Assembly: GCA_002336845.1 (NCBI GenBank)
Contig: DDEX01000098.1
Coordinates: 1 to 23,871, forward strand
DNA length: 23,871 bases
Source of the DNA: Rhodobacteraceae bacterium UBA1943
Lineage (GTDB): Bacteria; Pseudomonadota; Alphaproteobacteria; Rhodobacterales; Rhodobacteraceae
Direction: 5' to 3'
Of this stretch, positions 1-8,235 are shown piece after piece. The notes under the pieces were generated by a model. It ran no database searches. It saw nothing but the letters and a program-made list of their open reading frames with translations, and had not been told where the DNA came from. Position 1 is the stretch's first letter. Each line of letters begins with the position of its first letter. The position numbers and the translations under genes were made by a program.

Positions 1-438
1 GCCCGCACGGCGGCGCGGATCGACCGCGCCAACGGCGCCCGGGTGCAGCGCGCCTGGGAAGTGCTGCACGCCACCGGGCGGGGCCTGGCCGACTGGCAGG
101 AGGACACGCCCCCGCCCGTGCTGGCGCCCGGCCAATGTGACGCCTGGGTTATTCGCCCGCAGGTGGAATGGCTGGATGCTCGGATCGCGCGCCGGTTCCA
201 TGAGATGATCGAGGCCGGCGCACTAGAGGAAGCGCAGGCAGAACTGCCGTTCTGGAACCCCGCCGCCCCTTCGGCCAAAGCCATCGGCGCGGCAGAGCTG
301 ATTTCGTATCTGAAAGAAGAAACAATACTTTCCGAGGCGATCCTCGCCTCGATTCTTGCCAGCCGCCAATATGCCAAGCGCCAGCGCACCTGGTTTCGAA
401 CCCGGATGCGCGACTGGCGCGAAATTGCGCTGCCGTAA
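1..438 (+). CDS. miaA: tRNA dimethylallyltransferase (C-terminal part)
   Basis: The reading frame is open from base 1 to the TAA at 436-438, so this is the last 145 residues of a gene that begins before the window. MiaA transfers a dimethylallyl group to N6 of A37 in tRNAs that read UNN codons. Visible family features are the segment IDRANGARVQRAWEVLHATG near the start (the family's D-x-x-N-x-x-R-V-x-R-A-x-E-V-x-x-x-TG block) and the C-terminal block SRQYAKRQRTWFRTR, which is diagnostic of MiaA. The usual IGY.E motif reads IGAAEL here. The full protein is normally about 300 residues, so roughly half is present. The gene downstream on the same strand is an unrelated regulator 117 bases away. 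Confidence 0.93.
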   Translation, partial: ARTAARIDRANGARVQRAWEVLHATGRGLADWQEDTPPPVLAPGQCDAWVIRPQVEWLDARIARRFHEMIEAGALEEAQAELPFWNPAAPSAKAIGAAELISYLKEETILSEAILASILASRQYAKRQRTWFRTRMRDWREIALP

Positions 439-451
439 ACCGCCCACAGGG

Positions 452-484
452 TTATCCACAGATTTGATCCACAACTGTGGACAA
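452..484. promoter_or_regulatory. Cluster of DnaA-box-like 9-mers
   Basis: Three DnaA-type 9-mers lie within 33 bases of the miaA-araC gap. They are TTATCCACA at 452-460 (exact match to the classical consensus), TGATCCACA at 465-473, and TGTGGACAA at 476-484, which reads TTGTCCACA on the minus strand (one mismatch). The second and third also form an inverted repeat, TCCACA-ac-TGTGGA (468-481). The 9-mers are seen directly. DnaA binding is inferred. It could be a regulatory or titration site rather than an origin, since no replication genes are visible here. Confidence 0.5.
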
Positions 485-555
485 GATCATCCGGCGGAGA
501 AATTTTCGCTTGGGTTGGCCGCGCCCACCGGGTTATCTGGGGTCCAAGAACAAGA

Positions 556-1419
556 ATGCAGGCCCCCGCAATGCCCTCGCCCCAATCGCCGACGCCGATG
601 CCACCGCAAGACCCGACGCAGATGCGCCTGATGGCCATCTCGCGGCTGGCCTCTGGCGGGCGCTGGCGGGTCGAGGCGATGCGCAGCCTGTCCGAGGGCT
701 GCCTGTTGTGGTTCACCAAGGGCCAGGGCCGCGTAACGGTGGCGGGCCAGACCCGCGGCTATACCGCGCATAATGCGATCTATATTCCCCCCGGCGTGAT
801 GCACGGGTTCGAAGTTGGGCCGCAAGTCTTTGGCACGGCAGTTTTTTTTGGGCGCGGCTGCACCATAGACCTGCCAGAGCGGCCCTTGCATCTGCGCATC
901 CGCGAGGTGCACGCCCAGCAAGAGGTGAACGTGACGCTGGACATGATCCAGCGAGAGCTGGACAGCGACACCCCCGGCCATGAACGCGCCGCGCAGCATC
1001 ATCTGGGCCTTTTGGGCGTCTGGCTGGAGCGGCAGGCCGCCAAGGGCGCTGCCGAGACCGTGCAGCCCGATGCCGCGCGCCGCCTTGTCGCGCGCTATAC
1101 CGCGCTGATGGAGACCGAGTTCCGCAAGGGCAAGGGTGTCGGAGAGATCGCGGCGCAACTGGGCGTCACGGCGACCCATCTGACGCGCTGCTGCCGGGCC
1201 GCCTGTGGGCGGTCAGCCATCGACCTGTTGCAGGACCGCAGGATTTTCGAGGCGCGCCGCCTGTTGGCCGAAACCGATACGCCGGTCGGGCATATCGGGG
1301 CCAGCCTTGGCTTTGCCTCGCCCGCCTATTTCGCGCGAGCCTTTCAGCATCTGACCGGCCTGTCGCCTTCGGCATTCCGTCGTACACAAGACGGCCCTGC
1401 AACGAATCGACCGAACTGA
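556..1419 (+). CDS. AraC-family transcriptional regulator
   Basis: This is a 287-residue regulator with an N-terminal cupin-like sensor and a C-terminal AraC/XylS double helix-turn-helix. The sensor half (about residues 25-110) carries the typical IYIPPGVMHGF strand, as in effector-binding cupins. The DNA-binding half runs from about residue 185 to 280. Its first helix-turn-helix is around GEIAAQLGVTATHLTRCCRA, and the second carries the signature ASLGFASPAYFARAFQHLTG followed by the usual LSPSAFR end. The start at 556 is the first ATG. It has a poor ribosome binding site, and ATGs at 571 or 622 are alternatives. The ligand cannot be read from sequence. The peptide-type transporter genes begin 276 bases downstream on the same strand, so a regulatory link is possible but unproven. 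Confidence 0.88.
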   Translation: MQAPAMPSPQSPTPMPPQDPTQMRLMAISRLASGGRWRVEAMRSLSEGCLLWFTKGQGRVTVAGQTRGYTAHNAIYIPPGVMHGFEVGPQVFGTAVFFGRGCTIDLPERPLHLRIREVHAQQEVNVTLDMIQRELDSDTPGHERAAQHHLGLLGVWLERQAAKGAAETVQPDAARRLVARYTALMETEFRKGKGVGEIAAQLGVTATHLTRCCRAACGRSAIDLLQDRRIFEARRLLAETDTPVGHIGASLGFASPAYFARAFQHLTGLSPSAFRRTQDGPATNRPN

Positions 1420-1695
1420 CGGAAACCCCGAAATAATCCGCGTCGCAACCTTGGCCACGGCAATGTCGGCTACCGATACGGCATTTGTGACTTTTCGCCG
1501 CATTTATGTCGCAAACAGCGCATGAACAACCGAATCCCGGCGTTGACGCATGGCCGAAAACGGTGCCGAATATCGCACACGAAGTGCCTTGCCAAACTGT
1601 TCGACCGGAAACTGCCGTGGGGGCGGTCTGTCGCGCTGTAAGACGCTAACGTACAAAAAATGACAACCGGGCAATGCCCCGACAGGGAGACGACA
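1420..1695. other. Intergenic region upstream of the ABC importer
   Basis: These 276 bases hold no convincing gene. They must contain the promoter of the transporter operon unless it is read through from the AraC gene. A TTGACG (1543-1548) could act as a -35 element, but no good -10 lies at the proper spacing. I see no clear operator repeat. The ribosome binding site of the next gene is GGGAG at 1685-1689. Confidence 0.4.
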
Positions 1696-3330
1696 ATGAA
1701 GGACATGATCACGGATGATGTGCTGCATCCGGCCGCTCAGATGTATGCGGAAGAGGTTCGCGCCGGAAAACTGAGCCGCCGTGAATTCCTGACCCGCACC
1801 ACTGCGCTTGGCGTCTCGGCGGCGGCGGCTTATGGCCTTCTGGGGCTGTCGGCTCCGGTCAAGGCGCAAGAGGCCAAGGTGGGCGGCGTGGTGCGCTGCG
1901 CCATGGAAGTGAAGGCGCAGAAAGACCCGCGCACCGCCGACTGGCCGCAGATTGCCAACATCTATCGCGGCTGGCTGGAGTACCTGATCCAGTATAACGC
2001 CGACGCCACCTTTGAAGGCCGCCTGCTGGAAAGCTGGGAAGCGAATGCCGACGCCACCGAATACACGCTGAAGGTGCGTCAGGGCGTCAAATGGCAGAAC
2101 GGCGACGATTTCAACGCCGATGACGTGGTGCGCATGTTCACCCGCTGGTGCGACGGCTCGGTCGAAGGCAATGCCATGGCCTCGCGCTTTGCCGGTCTGG
2201 TCGATGCCGACAAAAAGCAGCTTCGCGAAGGCGCCGTGGTCAAGACCGACGATTACACCGTTGTGCTGAAGATGAACCAGTCCGACATCGCCGTTGTGCC
2301 GAACCTGGCCGACTATCCGGCCGCCGTGGTCCACAAATCCTATGTTGACGGCTCTGACCCCTCGGTCAACGCCATCGGCACCGGCCCCTATGTGCCCAAA
2401 GAGGTCATCGCCGGGCAACGCGCCATTCTGGTGCGCGCGCCGAACCACACCTGGTGGGGCGGCACCTCGCCGCTGGACGAGATTCACTATATCGACTTCG
2501 GCACCGATCCTTCGACCATGGTCAACCTGGCCGCTTCGGACGAAATCGATGCGAACTATGAAACCACCGGCGATTTCATCGACCAGATGGACGCGCTTGG
2601 CTGGCAAAAGCTTGAGGCGGTGACGGCCTCGACGATCGTGGTCCGCATGAACTCGGCCAGCAGCGATCTTTACAAGGAAAAGTCGGTCCGTTCGGCCATT
2701 CAGAAGGCGGTCGATCCCAAGGTCGTCCTGGAACTGGGCTATAACGGCCTGGGCACCACTGCGGAAAATCACCATGCCTGCCCGATCCACCCGGAATACG
2801 CCAAGATTCCGGCGCAGGTCATCGATCCCGCCGCGCTGAAGCCTGCGCTGGAAGCTGCGGGTCTGGGCGATGCCGAGCTGGAGATCATCTCGCTGGACGA
2901 CGGCTTCGAAGCCGCCACCACCGATGCCGTCGCCGCCCAACTGCGCGACGCGGGTGCCAAGGTGAAGCGCACCGTGATGCCCGGCTCGACGTTCTGGAAC
3001 GACTGGCAGAAGTATCCGTTCTCCTCCACCACCTGGAACCACCGTCCGCTGGCGGTGCAGAACATGTCGCTGGCCTATACCTCGACGGGTTCGTGGAACG
3101 AGACCGGCATGGCTAACGCCGATTTCGACGCGGCGATGACCAAGGCCCTGGCGCTGGACAACGCCGATGCCCGCCGCGAGGTGATGGTGACGCTGGAGAC
3201 GATCCTGCAAGACGAAGGCTATATCATCCAGCCTTACTGGCGGTCGCTGTTCCGTCACGCCAAGGAAGGCGTGAAGGTGGAAATGCACCCGTCCTTCGAA
3301 CACCACCACTACAAATGGTCGATCGGCTGA
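1696..3330 (+). CDS. ABC importer substrate-binding protein, family 5 (peptide type), Tat-exported
   Basis: This is a 544-residue periplasmic binding protein of the dipeptide/oligopeptide family (SBP_bac_5). It delivers its ligand to the two permeases encoded downstream. The N-terminus has a twin-arginine signal: SRREFLTRT with the arginine pair at residues 28-29, then a hydrophobic alanine-rich stretch and a likely cleavage after VKAQEA. Export in folded form is therefore expected. The mature part shows family features such as the WEANADATEYTLKVRQGVKW strand, the NGDDFNADDVV segment and the GTGPYVPKEV block. The ATG at 1696 is chosen over the in-frame ATG at 1660 because GGGAG sits 6 bases ahead and the Tat signal then begins normally. 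The ligand is not evident. Family members bind peptides, opines, sugars or nickel. Confidence 0.9.
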   Translation: MKDMITDDVLHPAAQMYAEEVRAGKLSRREFLTRTTALGVSAAAAYGLLGLSAPVKAQEAKVGGVVRCAMEVKAQKDPRTADWPQIANIYRGWLEYLIQYNADATFEGRLLESWEANADATEYTLKVRQGVKWQNGDDFNADDVVRMFTRWCDGSVEGNAMASRFAGLVDADKKQLREGAVVKTDDYTVVLKMNQSDIAVVPNLADYPAAVVHKSYVDGSDPSVNAIGTGPYVPKEVIAGQRAILVRAPNHTWWGGTSPLDEIHYIDFGTDPSTMVNLAASDEIDANYETTGDFIDQMDALGWQKLEAVTASTIVVRMNSASSDLYKEKSVRSAIQKAVDPKVVLELGYNGLGTTAENHHACPIHPEYAKIPAQVIDPAALKPALEAAGLGDAELEIISLDDGFEAATTDAVAAQLRDAGAKVKRTVMPGSTFWNDWQKYPFSSTTWNHRPLAVQNMSLAYTSTGSWNETGMANADFDAAMTKALALDNADARREVMVTLETILQDEGYIIQPYWRSLFRHAKEGVKVEMHPSFEHHHYKWSIG

Positions 3331-3344
3331 TCTGACCCGACAAA

Positions 3345-3368
3345 GGGGCGCCCCCTCGCGGGCGCCCC
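3345..3368 (+). terminator. GC hairpin after the binding-protein gene
   Basis: A perfect 9-base-pair inverted repeat, GGGGCGCCC (3345-3353) and GGGCGCCCC (3360-3368), encloses a 6-base loop 14 bases after the stop codon. No T-run follows. Such a hairpin between a binding-protein gene and its permease genes commonly acts as a partial terminator or a 3'-end stabiliser. Either would make the binding protein more abundant than the membrane parts. The structure is seen and the role is inferred. Confidence 0.6.
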
Positions 3369-3442
3369 GATCTTATAGCTGCGCACCGTGATCGGCTTTT
3401 TCCGACCGCGCTTTTTAGCCATTCTACGAAAGTAGGTCCGCC

Positions 3443-4528
3443 ATGTTTCCCTTTGTCCTGCGCAGGCTGGGTCTGATGCTGCTGACAGCCTTTGTGCTGA
3501 CTTTCGCGGTCTTCTGCCTGACCAACCTGCAACCCAACCTTGAAAAGCTGGCGCGCAGCGAAGGCTCGGTCCGCATGTCCGACGATGCCATCGCAAGCTG
3601 GATCGTGAACAACGGCCATGGCGGGTCGATGCTGAATCGCTATGGTGAATGGCTGGGCGTCGTGCCGGGCTGGGTGCGCACCGATGACAAGGGTGTCACC
3701 CGCGGTCGCTGCATCGCCGACGGGTCCGACCCGGCGCAGGCGGCAACCTATTGCGGGATCCTTCAGGGCAACTGGGGCTTTTCCACCTTTGCCAAGGTGC
3801 CGGTCACCACGGTTCTGGGCCGCTCGCTTGGCCATACCGGCTGGCTGATGCTGGCCGTGATGCTGGTGATGGTGCCGACGTCGCTGTTTCTTGGCGTGCT
3901 TTCGGGGATGAGAGAGGGGTCGCGCACCGACCGTGTTCTTTCAACCCTTGCCATCGTGACAACCGCAACGCCGGAATATGTTTCGGGCGTGATTTTCGTG
4001 GCGCTGCTTGCCTCGGCAACCGTCGGTGTCTCGCCGCATCTGAACGAATGGGGCTGGATCAGTGACAAGACCCTGTTTCAGGGCACCGCCACATCGGCCA
4101 TGGACGACATCACATGGCGCAACTTTACCCTGCCGGTGATGACCATCGCCCTTTACGGCATCGGCTATATCGCCCGGATGACCCGCGCCTCGATGACCGA
4201 GGTGATGACACAGCAGTACATCCGCACCGCGCGCCTGAAAGGCGTCAGCTTCCGTCAGGTGGTGATGAAACACGCGCTGAGAAACGCCCTGATCGCCCCC
4301 TTCACCGTGATCATGCTGCAATTCCCCTGGCTGTTGAATGGCGTGGTGATTGTCGAAACCCTTTTCAATTACAAAGGCTTCGGCTGGACGCTGGTTCAGG
4401 CTGCAGGCAACAATGACATCAACCTGCTGCTGGCCTGTTCGGTCGTGGCGGTCTTCGTGGTTCTGGTCACACAGCTCATCTCCGATGTCGGCTATGTCTT
4501 CCTGAACCCCCGCATCCGCCTGGCGTAA
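3443..4528 (+). CDS. ABC importer permease, DppB-like
   Basis: This is a 361-residue inner-membrane permease of the BPD_transp_1 family, the first of two that form the channel for the upstream binding protein. A first membrane helix (about residues 9-27) is followed by an unusually long periplasmic segment (about residues 30-130) and then the core helices. The cytoplasmic ATPase-contact loop is clear: YIRTARLKGVSFRQVVMKHALRNAL, the EAA-type motif. The long loop contains two cysteines (Cys90 and Cys104) that could form a disulfide in the periplasm. The start is the ATG with AGGT shortly ahead. The second permease begins 10 bases after this stop, so the two are cotranscribed. Confidence 0.9.
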   Translation: MFPFVLRRLGLMLLTAFVLTFAVFCLTNLQPNLEKLARSEGSVRMSDDAIASWIVNNGHGGSMLNRYGEWLGVVPGWVRTDDKGVTRGRCIADGSDPAQAATYCGILQGNWGFSTFAKVPVTTVLGRSLGHTGWLMLAVMLVMVPTSLFLGVLSGMREGSRTDRVLSTLAIVTTATPEYVSGVIFVALLASATVGVSPHLNEWGWISDKTLFQGTATSAMDDITWRNFTLPVMTIALYGIGYIARMTRASMTEVMTQQYIRTARLKGVSFRQVVMKHALRNALIAPFTVIMLQFPWLLNGVVIVETLFNYKGFGWTLVQAAGNNDINLLLACSVVAVFVVLVTQLISDVGYVFLNPRIRLA

Positions 4529-4538
4529 GGACAAGATC

Positions 4539-5702
4539 ATGGACGCACTTTCCTGGGGCTCGATCCTTGCCCATTCCGTCGCCCGGTTCCTGCCGGTCTG
4601 GATCGCGATGGCCGTGACCTTCGCCCTGTCGGTCCGCTACAAGCGCCGCCTTGGCCTTTACGGCAAGCTTTATGACAGCCCGGTCGGCATGGTCGGCTTT
4701 GGCATCGTGCTGTTCTGGATCTGCACCGCGATCTTTGCCGATCTGATCATCACGCAAGATCCGCTCAAGGTCTTGTCCGGCATGAAGAACGCCCTGCCCG
4801 GCAGCCCGGCCAAGGGCGTCGCCGAAGACGCCTATCAATACTACCTGCTGGGCGGTGACAACGGTGCGCGCGATGTGTTCAGCCGCATGGTGATGGGCGC
4901 GCGCGAGGTGCTGATCATCGCGCCCGCAGCCACCCTGTTTGCCTTTATGGTCGGCATCACCCTGGGCCTGCCGGCGGGCTATTTCGGTGGGCGGCTGGAT
5001 ACGGTGCTGTCCTTCATCGCCAACCTTGTGCTGGCCTTCCCGGTGATCTTGCTGTTCTACCTGCTGGTCACGCCGGAAATCGTGCAGATCGGCATTCCCA
5101 CCTATATGGCGGCGGTGCTGTTCCTGTTTCCCATCCTGTTCGTGGTGGTGTTGTTCAACAGCCGCTACTTCATGGTGCCTGCAAGGCGAAACCTTTATGT
5201 CGGCATCGTGCTGGTCATCGGGTTCTGGGCCTATGCCGGCCTGGCCTTTGACGCCGACCCGACCGGCCTGTGGCACATGGACCCGAACCTGCTGAACGTG
5301 TTCGTCTCGGTCGTGTTCGTCAACTCTCCGGGTGTGTTCCGCATCGTGCGCGGCATGGTGATGGACATCAAGGCGCGCGACTATGTGGCCGCAGGCCAGA
5401 CCCGCGGCGAAGGCCCCTGGTACATCATGCTGTGGGAAATTCTGCCCAATGCGCGCGGGCCGCTGATCGTCGATTTCTGCCTGCGCATCGGCTATACCAC
5501 CATCCTTCTGGGCACGCTGGGCTTTTTCGGTCTTGGCGTCAGCCCCGAAAGCCCGAACTGGGGCTCGACCATCAACGCGGGGCGCAAGCTGTTGAACCTG
5601 TTTCCCCATCCCGCGCTGGTGCCCGCGTTTGCGCTGATGCTGCTGGTTCTTGGCCTGAACCTTCTGGCCGACGGACTTCGCGAAGAAAGCCTGAAGGATT
5701 GA
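4539..5702 (+). CDS. ABC importer permease, DppC-like
   Basis: This is a 387-residue inner-membrane permease and partner of the preceding one. The BPD_transp_1 core is recognisable from the EAA-type loop (IKARDYVAAGQTRGEGPWYI ending in LPNAR) and the family's C-terminal block LGTLGFFGLGVSPESPNWG. It is longer than the usual DppC/OppC proteins (about 300 residues). The extra length is mostly an N-terminal helix (residues about 12-30) and a hydrophobic insert in the middle (about residues 185-245) that looks like two added membrane helices. The ATG follows a short AAGGA sequence. It belongs to the same operon as the genes on either side. Confidence 0.9.
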   Translation: MDALSWGSILAHSVARFLPVWIAMAVTFALSVRYKRRLGLYGKLYDSPVGMVGFGIVLFWICTAIFADLIITQDPLKVLSGMKNALPGSPAKGVAEDAYQYYLLGGDNGARDVFSRMVMGAREVLIIAPAATLFAFMVGITLGLPAGYFGGRLDTVLSFIANLVLAFPVILLFYLLVTPEIVQIGIPTYMAAVLFLFPILFVVVLFNSRYFMVPARRNLYVGIVLVIGFWAYAGLAFDADPTGLWHMDPNLLNVFVSVVFVNSPGVFRIVRGMVMDIKARDYVAAGQTRGEGPWYIMLWEILPNARGPLIVDFCLRIGYTTILLGTLGFFGLGVSPESPNWGSTINAGRKLLNLFPHPALVPAFALMLLVLGLNLLADGLREESLKD

Positions 5703-5723
5703 GCCGCCCCCGCGCCTTCCCCT

Positions 5724-5770
5724 TCTTCAAATATCCCACGGGGGTCCGGGGGTGTGAAACCCCCGGTCCC
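5724..5770. repeat. Rhodobacterales-type intergenic hairpin element
   Basis: The gap between the second permease and the ATPase holds the string TTCAAATATCCCACGGGGGT followed by a perfect 8-base-pair hairpin, CCGGGGGT (5746-5753), loop GTGAA, ACCCCCGG (5759-5766). From memory, a TTCAAATATCCC...GGGGG...CCCCC arrangement recurs between genes in many Rhodobacterales genomes. I cannot count copies here because only one is in the window. It may act as a processing or attenuation hairpin between the permease and ATPase genes. Confidence 0.5.
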
Positions 5771-5795
5771 GACGCCAGCCAGAACGAGGCACGCC

Positions 5796-7889
5796 ATGTC
5801 TGACAAGATCACCGACTGGGACCCTTCGACCCCGATCCTTCAGATCGAGAACCTCTCGATCAGCTTCTTCACCCGGATGCGAGAGATTCCGGCGGTGATG
5901 GATTTCTCCTGCACCGTGCGGGCTGGCGAGGCGATGGGCCTTGTCGGCGAAAGCGGCTGTGGCAAATCCACGGTGGCGCTGGCGGTCATGCGCGACCTGG
6001 GCAAGAACGGCCGCATCACCGGGGGCCGCATCCTTTTCAAGAGCCGCGACCTGACCACGATGAGCGATGAGGAACTGCGCCACATCCGTGGCAGTGAAAT
6101 CGCCATGATCTATCAGGAACCGATGGCCAGCCTGAATCCGGCCATGAAGATCGGCGCGCAACTGGCCGAGGTTCCGATGATCCATGAGGGCATGGCCAAG
6201 GCTGACGCCTGGGCGCTGGCGCGCCAGATCGTGGCCGATGTGCGCCTGCCCGACCCCGACCGCATCATCAACTCCTACCCGCACCAGCTTTCGGGCGGCC
6301 AGCAGCAGCGCATCGTCATCGCCATGGCGCTGATGTCGAAGCCCGCGTTGCTGATTTTGGACGAACCCACCACCGCGCTTGATGTGACGGTCGAGGCCGG
6401 GATCGTCGATCTGGTCAAGGATCTGGGCGAGAAATACGGCACCTCGATGCTGTTCATCAGCCACAACCTTGGCCTTGTGATGGATGTCTGCGACCGGATC
6501 TGCGTGATGTATTCGGGCGAAGCGGTCGAGACCGGCAATGTCACCGAAGTCTTCGACGAGATGCGCCACCCCTATACCCAGGCGCTGTTCCGCTCGATCC
6601 CGCTGCCGGGGGCAGACAAGAATTCGCGACCGCTGATCTCGATTCCCGGCAACTTCCCCCTGCCGCATGAGCGCCCGCCGGGCTGCAACTTCGGCCCGCG
6701 CTGCGATTATTTCGAAAAGGGGCGCTGCGATGCCGCCGATGTGGCGATGGACGAGGTGCCGGGCGGCGACCGCCACGGCACACGCTGCCTGAAATGGCGC
6801 GAAATCGACTGGACCGCCCCGCCCGCAGCCCGTGTGGCAAAAGAAAAGACGCCGATCGGCAAGGTCGTTCTGAAGATGGACGATCTGAAGAAATACTACT
6901 CGGTCAGCTCCGGCGCCTTTGGCGGCGGCAACAAGAAGGTGGTCAAGGCCAATGAAACGCTGAGTTTCGAGGCGCATGAGGGCGAGACGCTGGCCATCGT
7001 CGGTGAATCCGGCTGCGGCAAATCAACCTTCGCCAAGGTGCTGATGGGGCTGGAAACCGCCACCTCCGGCTCGATCATGCTGTTTGACGAAAACGTGCAA
7101 TCGACGCCGATTCAAAAGCGCAATACCGATACCGTCAGCCGGGTGCAGATGGTGTTCCAGAACCCGTTCGACACGCTGAACCCGTCGATGAACGTCGGCC
7201 GCCAGATCATCCGCGCGCTGGAAATCTTCAAATACGGCAATTCGGACCAGGAACGGCATAACCGGATGCTGGAACTGCTGGATCTGGTGAAATTGCCGCG
7301 CGCCTTTGCCGACCGGATGCCGCGCCAGCTTTCCGGCGGGCAAAAGCAGCGCGTCGGCATCGCACGGGCCTTTGCCGGGGGGGCAAAGGTCGTGGTGGCG
7401 GATGAGCCGGTATCGGCGCTGGACGTCAGCGTGCAGGCCGCCGTGACCGACCTGCTGATGGACATCCAGCGCGAGAACAAGACGACGCTGCTGTTCATTT
7501 CGCACGACCTTTCCATCGTGCGCTATCTCAGCGACCGCGTGCTGGTGATGTATCTGGGCCATGTGGTGGAAACCGGCACGACCGATCAGGTCTTTGCCCC
7601 GCCCTACCACCCCTATACCGAGGCGCTGCTGTCGGCCGTTCCCATCGCCGACACCCATGTCACACGCCAGCGGATCGTGCTGGAGGGCGACATTCCGTCG
7701 GCGCTGAACCCGCCGCCCGGCTGCCCGTTCCAGACACGCTGCCGCTGGAAATCGCAGGTGCCGGATGGATTGTGCGACCGCGAGATGCCGCCCATGCGCG
7801 ATGTCGGCGGCGGCCATCAGATCAAATGCCATCTGTCGGCGGAAATCCTGGCGCGGATGGAACCGGTGATCAAGGTCGCTGCCGAATAG
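5796..7889 (+). CDS. Dipeptide-type ABC importer double ATPase
   Basis: This 697-residue protein contains both ATPase domains of the importer in one chain. The first half has Walker A GESGCGKST (about residues 50-58), signature LSGGQQQR (about 165) and Walker B LLILDEP (about 188). The second half has Walker A GESGCGKST (about 402), LSGGQKQR (about 511) and VVVADEP (about 536). Each half ends with the cysteine-containing oligopeptide-transporter C-terminal domain (PGCNFGPRC and PGCPFQTRC), typical of peptide importers. All catalytic motifs look intact, so both sites should hydrolyse ATP. The ATG at 5796 is preferred over the in-frame GTG at 5754 because GAGG lies 8 bases ahead and the GTG falls in the hairpin loop. 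It is the last gene of the operon. Confidence 0.93.
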   Translation: MSDKITDWDPSTPILQIENLSISFFTRMREIPAVMDFSCTVRAGEAMGLVGESGCGKSTVALAVMRDLGKNGRITGGRILFKSRDLTTMSDEELRHIRGSEIAMIYQEPMASLNPAMKIGAQLAEVPMIHEGMAKADAWALARQIVADVRLPDPDRIINSYPHQLSGGQQQRIVIAMALMSKPALLILDEPTTALDVTVEAGIVDLVKDLGEKYGTSMLFISHNLGLVMDVCDRICVMYSGEAVETGNVTEVFDEMRHPYTQALFRSIPLPGADKNSRPLISIPGNFPLPHERPPGCNFGPRCDYFEKGRCDAADVAMDEVPGGDRHGTRCLKWREIDWTAPPAARVAKEKTPIGKVVLKMDDLKKYYSVSSGAFGGGNKKVVKANETLSFEAHEGETLAIVGESGCGKSTFAKVLMGLETATSGSIMLFDENVQSTPIQKRNTDTVSRVQMVFQNPFDTLNPSMNVGRQIIRALEIFKYGNSDQERHNRMLELLDLVKLPRAFADRMPRQLSGGQKQRVGIARAFAGGAKVVVADEPVSALDVSVQAAVTDLLMDIQRENKTTLLFISHDLSIVRYLSDRVLVMYLGHVVETGTTDQVFAPPYHPYTEALLSAVPIADTHVTRQRIVLEGDIPSALNPPPGCPFQTRCRWKSQVPDGLCDREMPPMRDVGGGHQIKCHLSAEILARMEPVIKVAAE

Positions 7890-7901
7890 CCCGGCTTCAC
7901 G

Positions 7902-7923
7902 GGGCGCGTGCCGCCACGCGCCC
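7902..7923. terminator. Bidirectional hairpin between convergent genes
   Basis: A perfect 9-base-pair stem, GGGCGCGTG (7902-7910) and CACGCGCCC (7915-7923), has a 4-base loop. It starts 12 bases after the ATPase stop and touches the stop codon of the small minus-strand gene. Its position between two convergent stops fits a shared terminator, although no T-run is present on either strand. Confidence 0.6.
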
Positions 7924-8066
7924 TACCCCGGCCAGCGAATGCCGAGGAGATAATAAATCAACTGAAACAACGGCTTTACCATCACGGCGCCCATGAGAAC
8001 ACCGCACAGGACCAAGGCGCTGAACCGCTTTGGCTGCTTCTGGGGATCGACCGTCTTCCAATCCAT
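7923..8066 (-). CDS. Small membrane protein, 47 residues, function unknown
   Basis: A short minus-strand frame begins at ATG 8066-8064 and ends at TAG 7925-7923. It encodes a basic, polar N-terminus (starting MDWKTVDPQKQPKR) followed by a hydrophobic stretch of about 29 residues, from about residue 15 to 43 (SALVLCGVLMGAVMV, then KPLFQLIYYLLGI), and a short WPG tail. That pattern is one or two membrane helices with the N-terminus inside the cell. The layout of charge and hydrophobicity, and the hairpin placed exactly at its stop, argue that it is real. The ribosome binding site is weak (GGGCGG 5 bases before the ATG). I do not recognise the family. Confidence 0.5.
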   Translation of the reverse strand: MDWKTVDPQKQPKRFSALVLCGVLMGAVMVKPLFQLIYYLLGIRWPG

Positions 8067-8235
8067 CGGTGCCGCCCGCTATCCCGTAACTCACCCATTT
8101 CTGCGGCAACGCTAGAAACCAGTTTCGACCAATTTGTGGCGAACCCAAGGGCGGATGCGCTTGCCCATCCTGCCCCTTCCTGCGATCGGCCAGCGAAATG
8201 GCCATCCTGCGCATGTCCCCAGCGATGAACAGCTT

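Noticed and set aside
452..484. Chromosomal replication origin
   Set aside because: The DnaA-like boxes are real matches, but no AT-rich unwinding region or replication gene is next to them, so calling it oriC is not supported.
1470..1712. 80-codon minus-strand frame upstream of the transporter
   Set aside because: There is no ribosome binding site, its composition is unlike a protein, and it overlaps the start of the binding-protein gene.
1504..3309. 601-codon open frame on the minus strand
   Set aside because: It lies antisense to the clearly recognisable binding-protein gene and its translation is rich in His, Arg and Gly with no domain pattern. GC-rich codon bias leaves such frames open.
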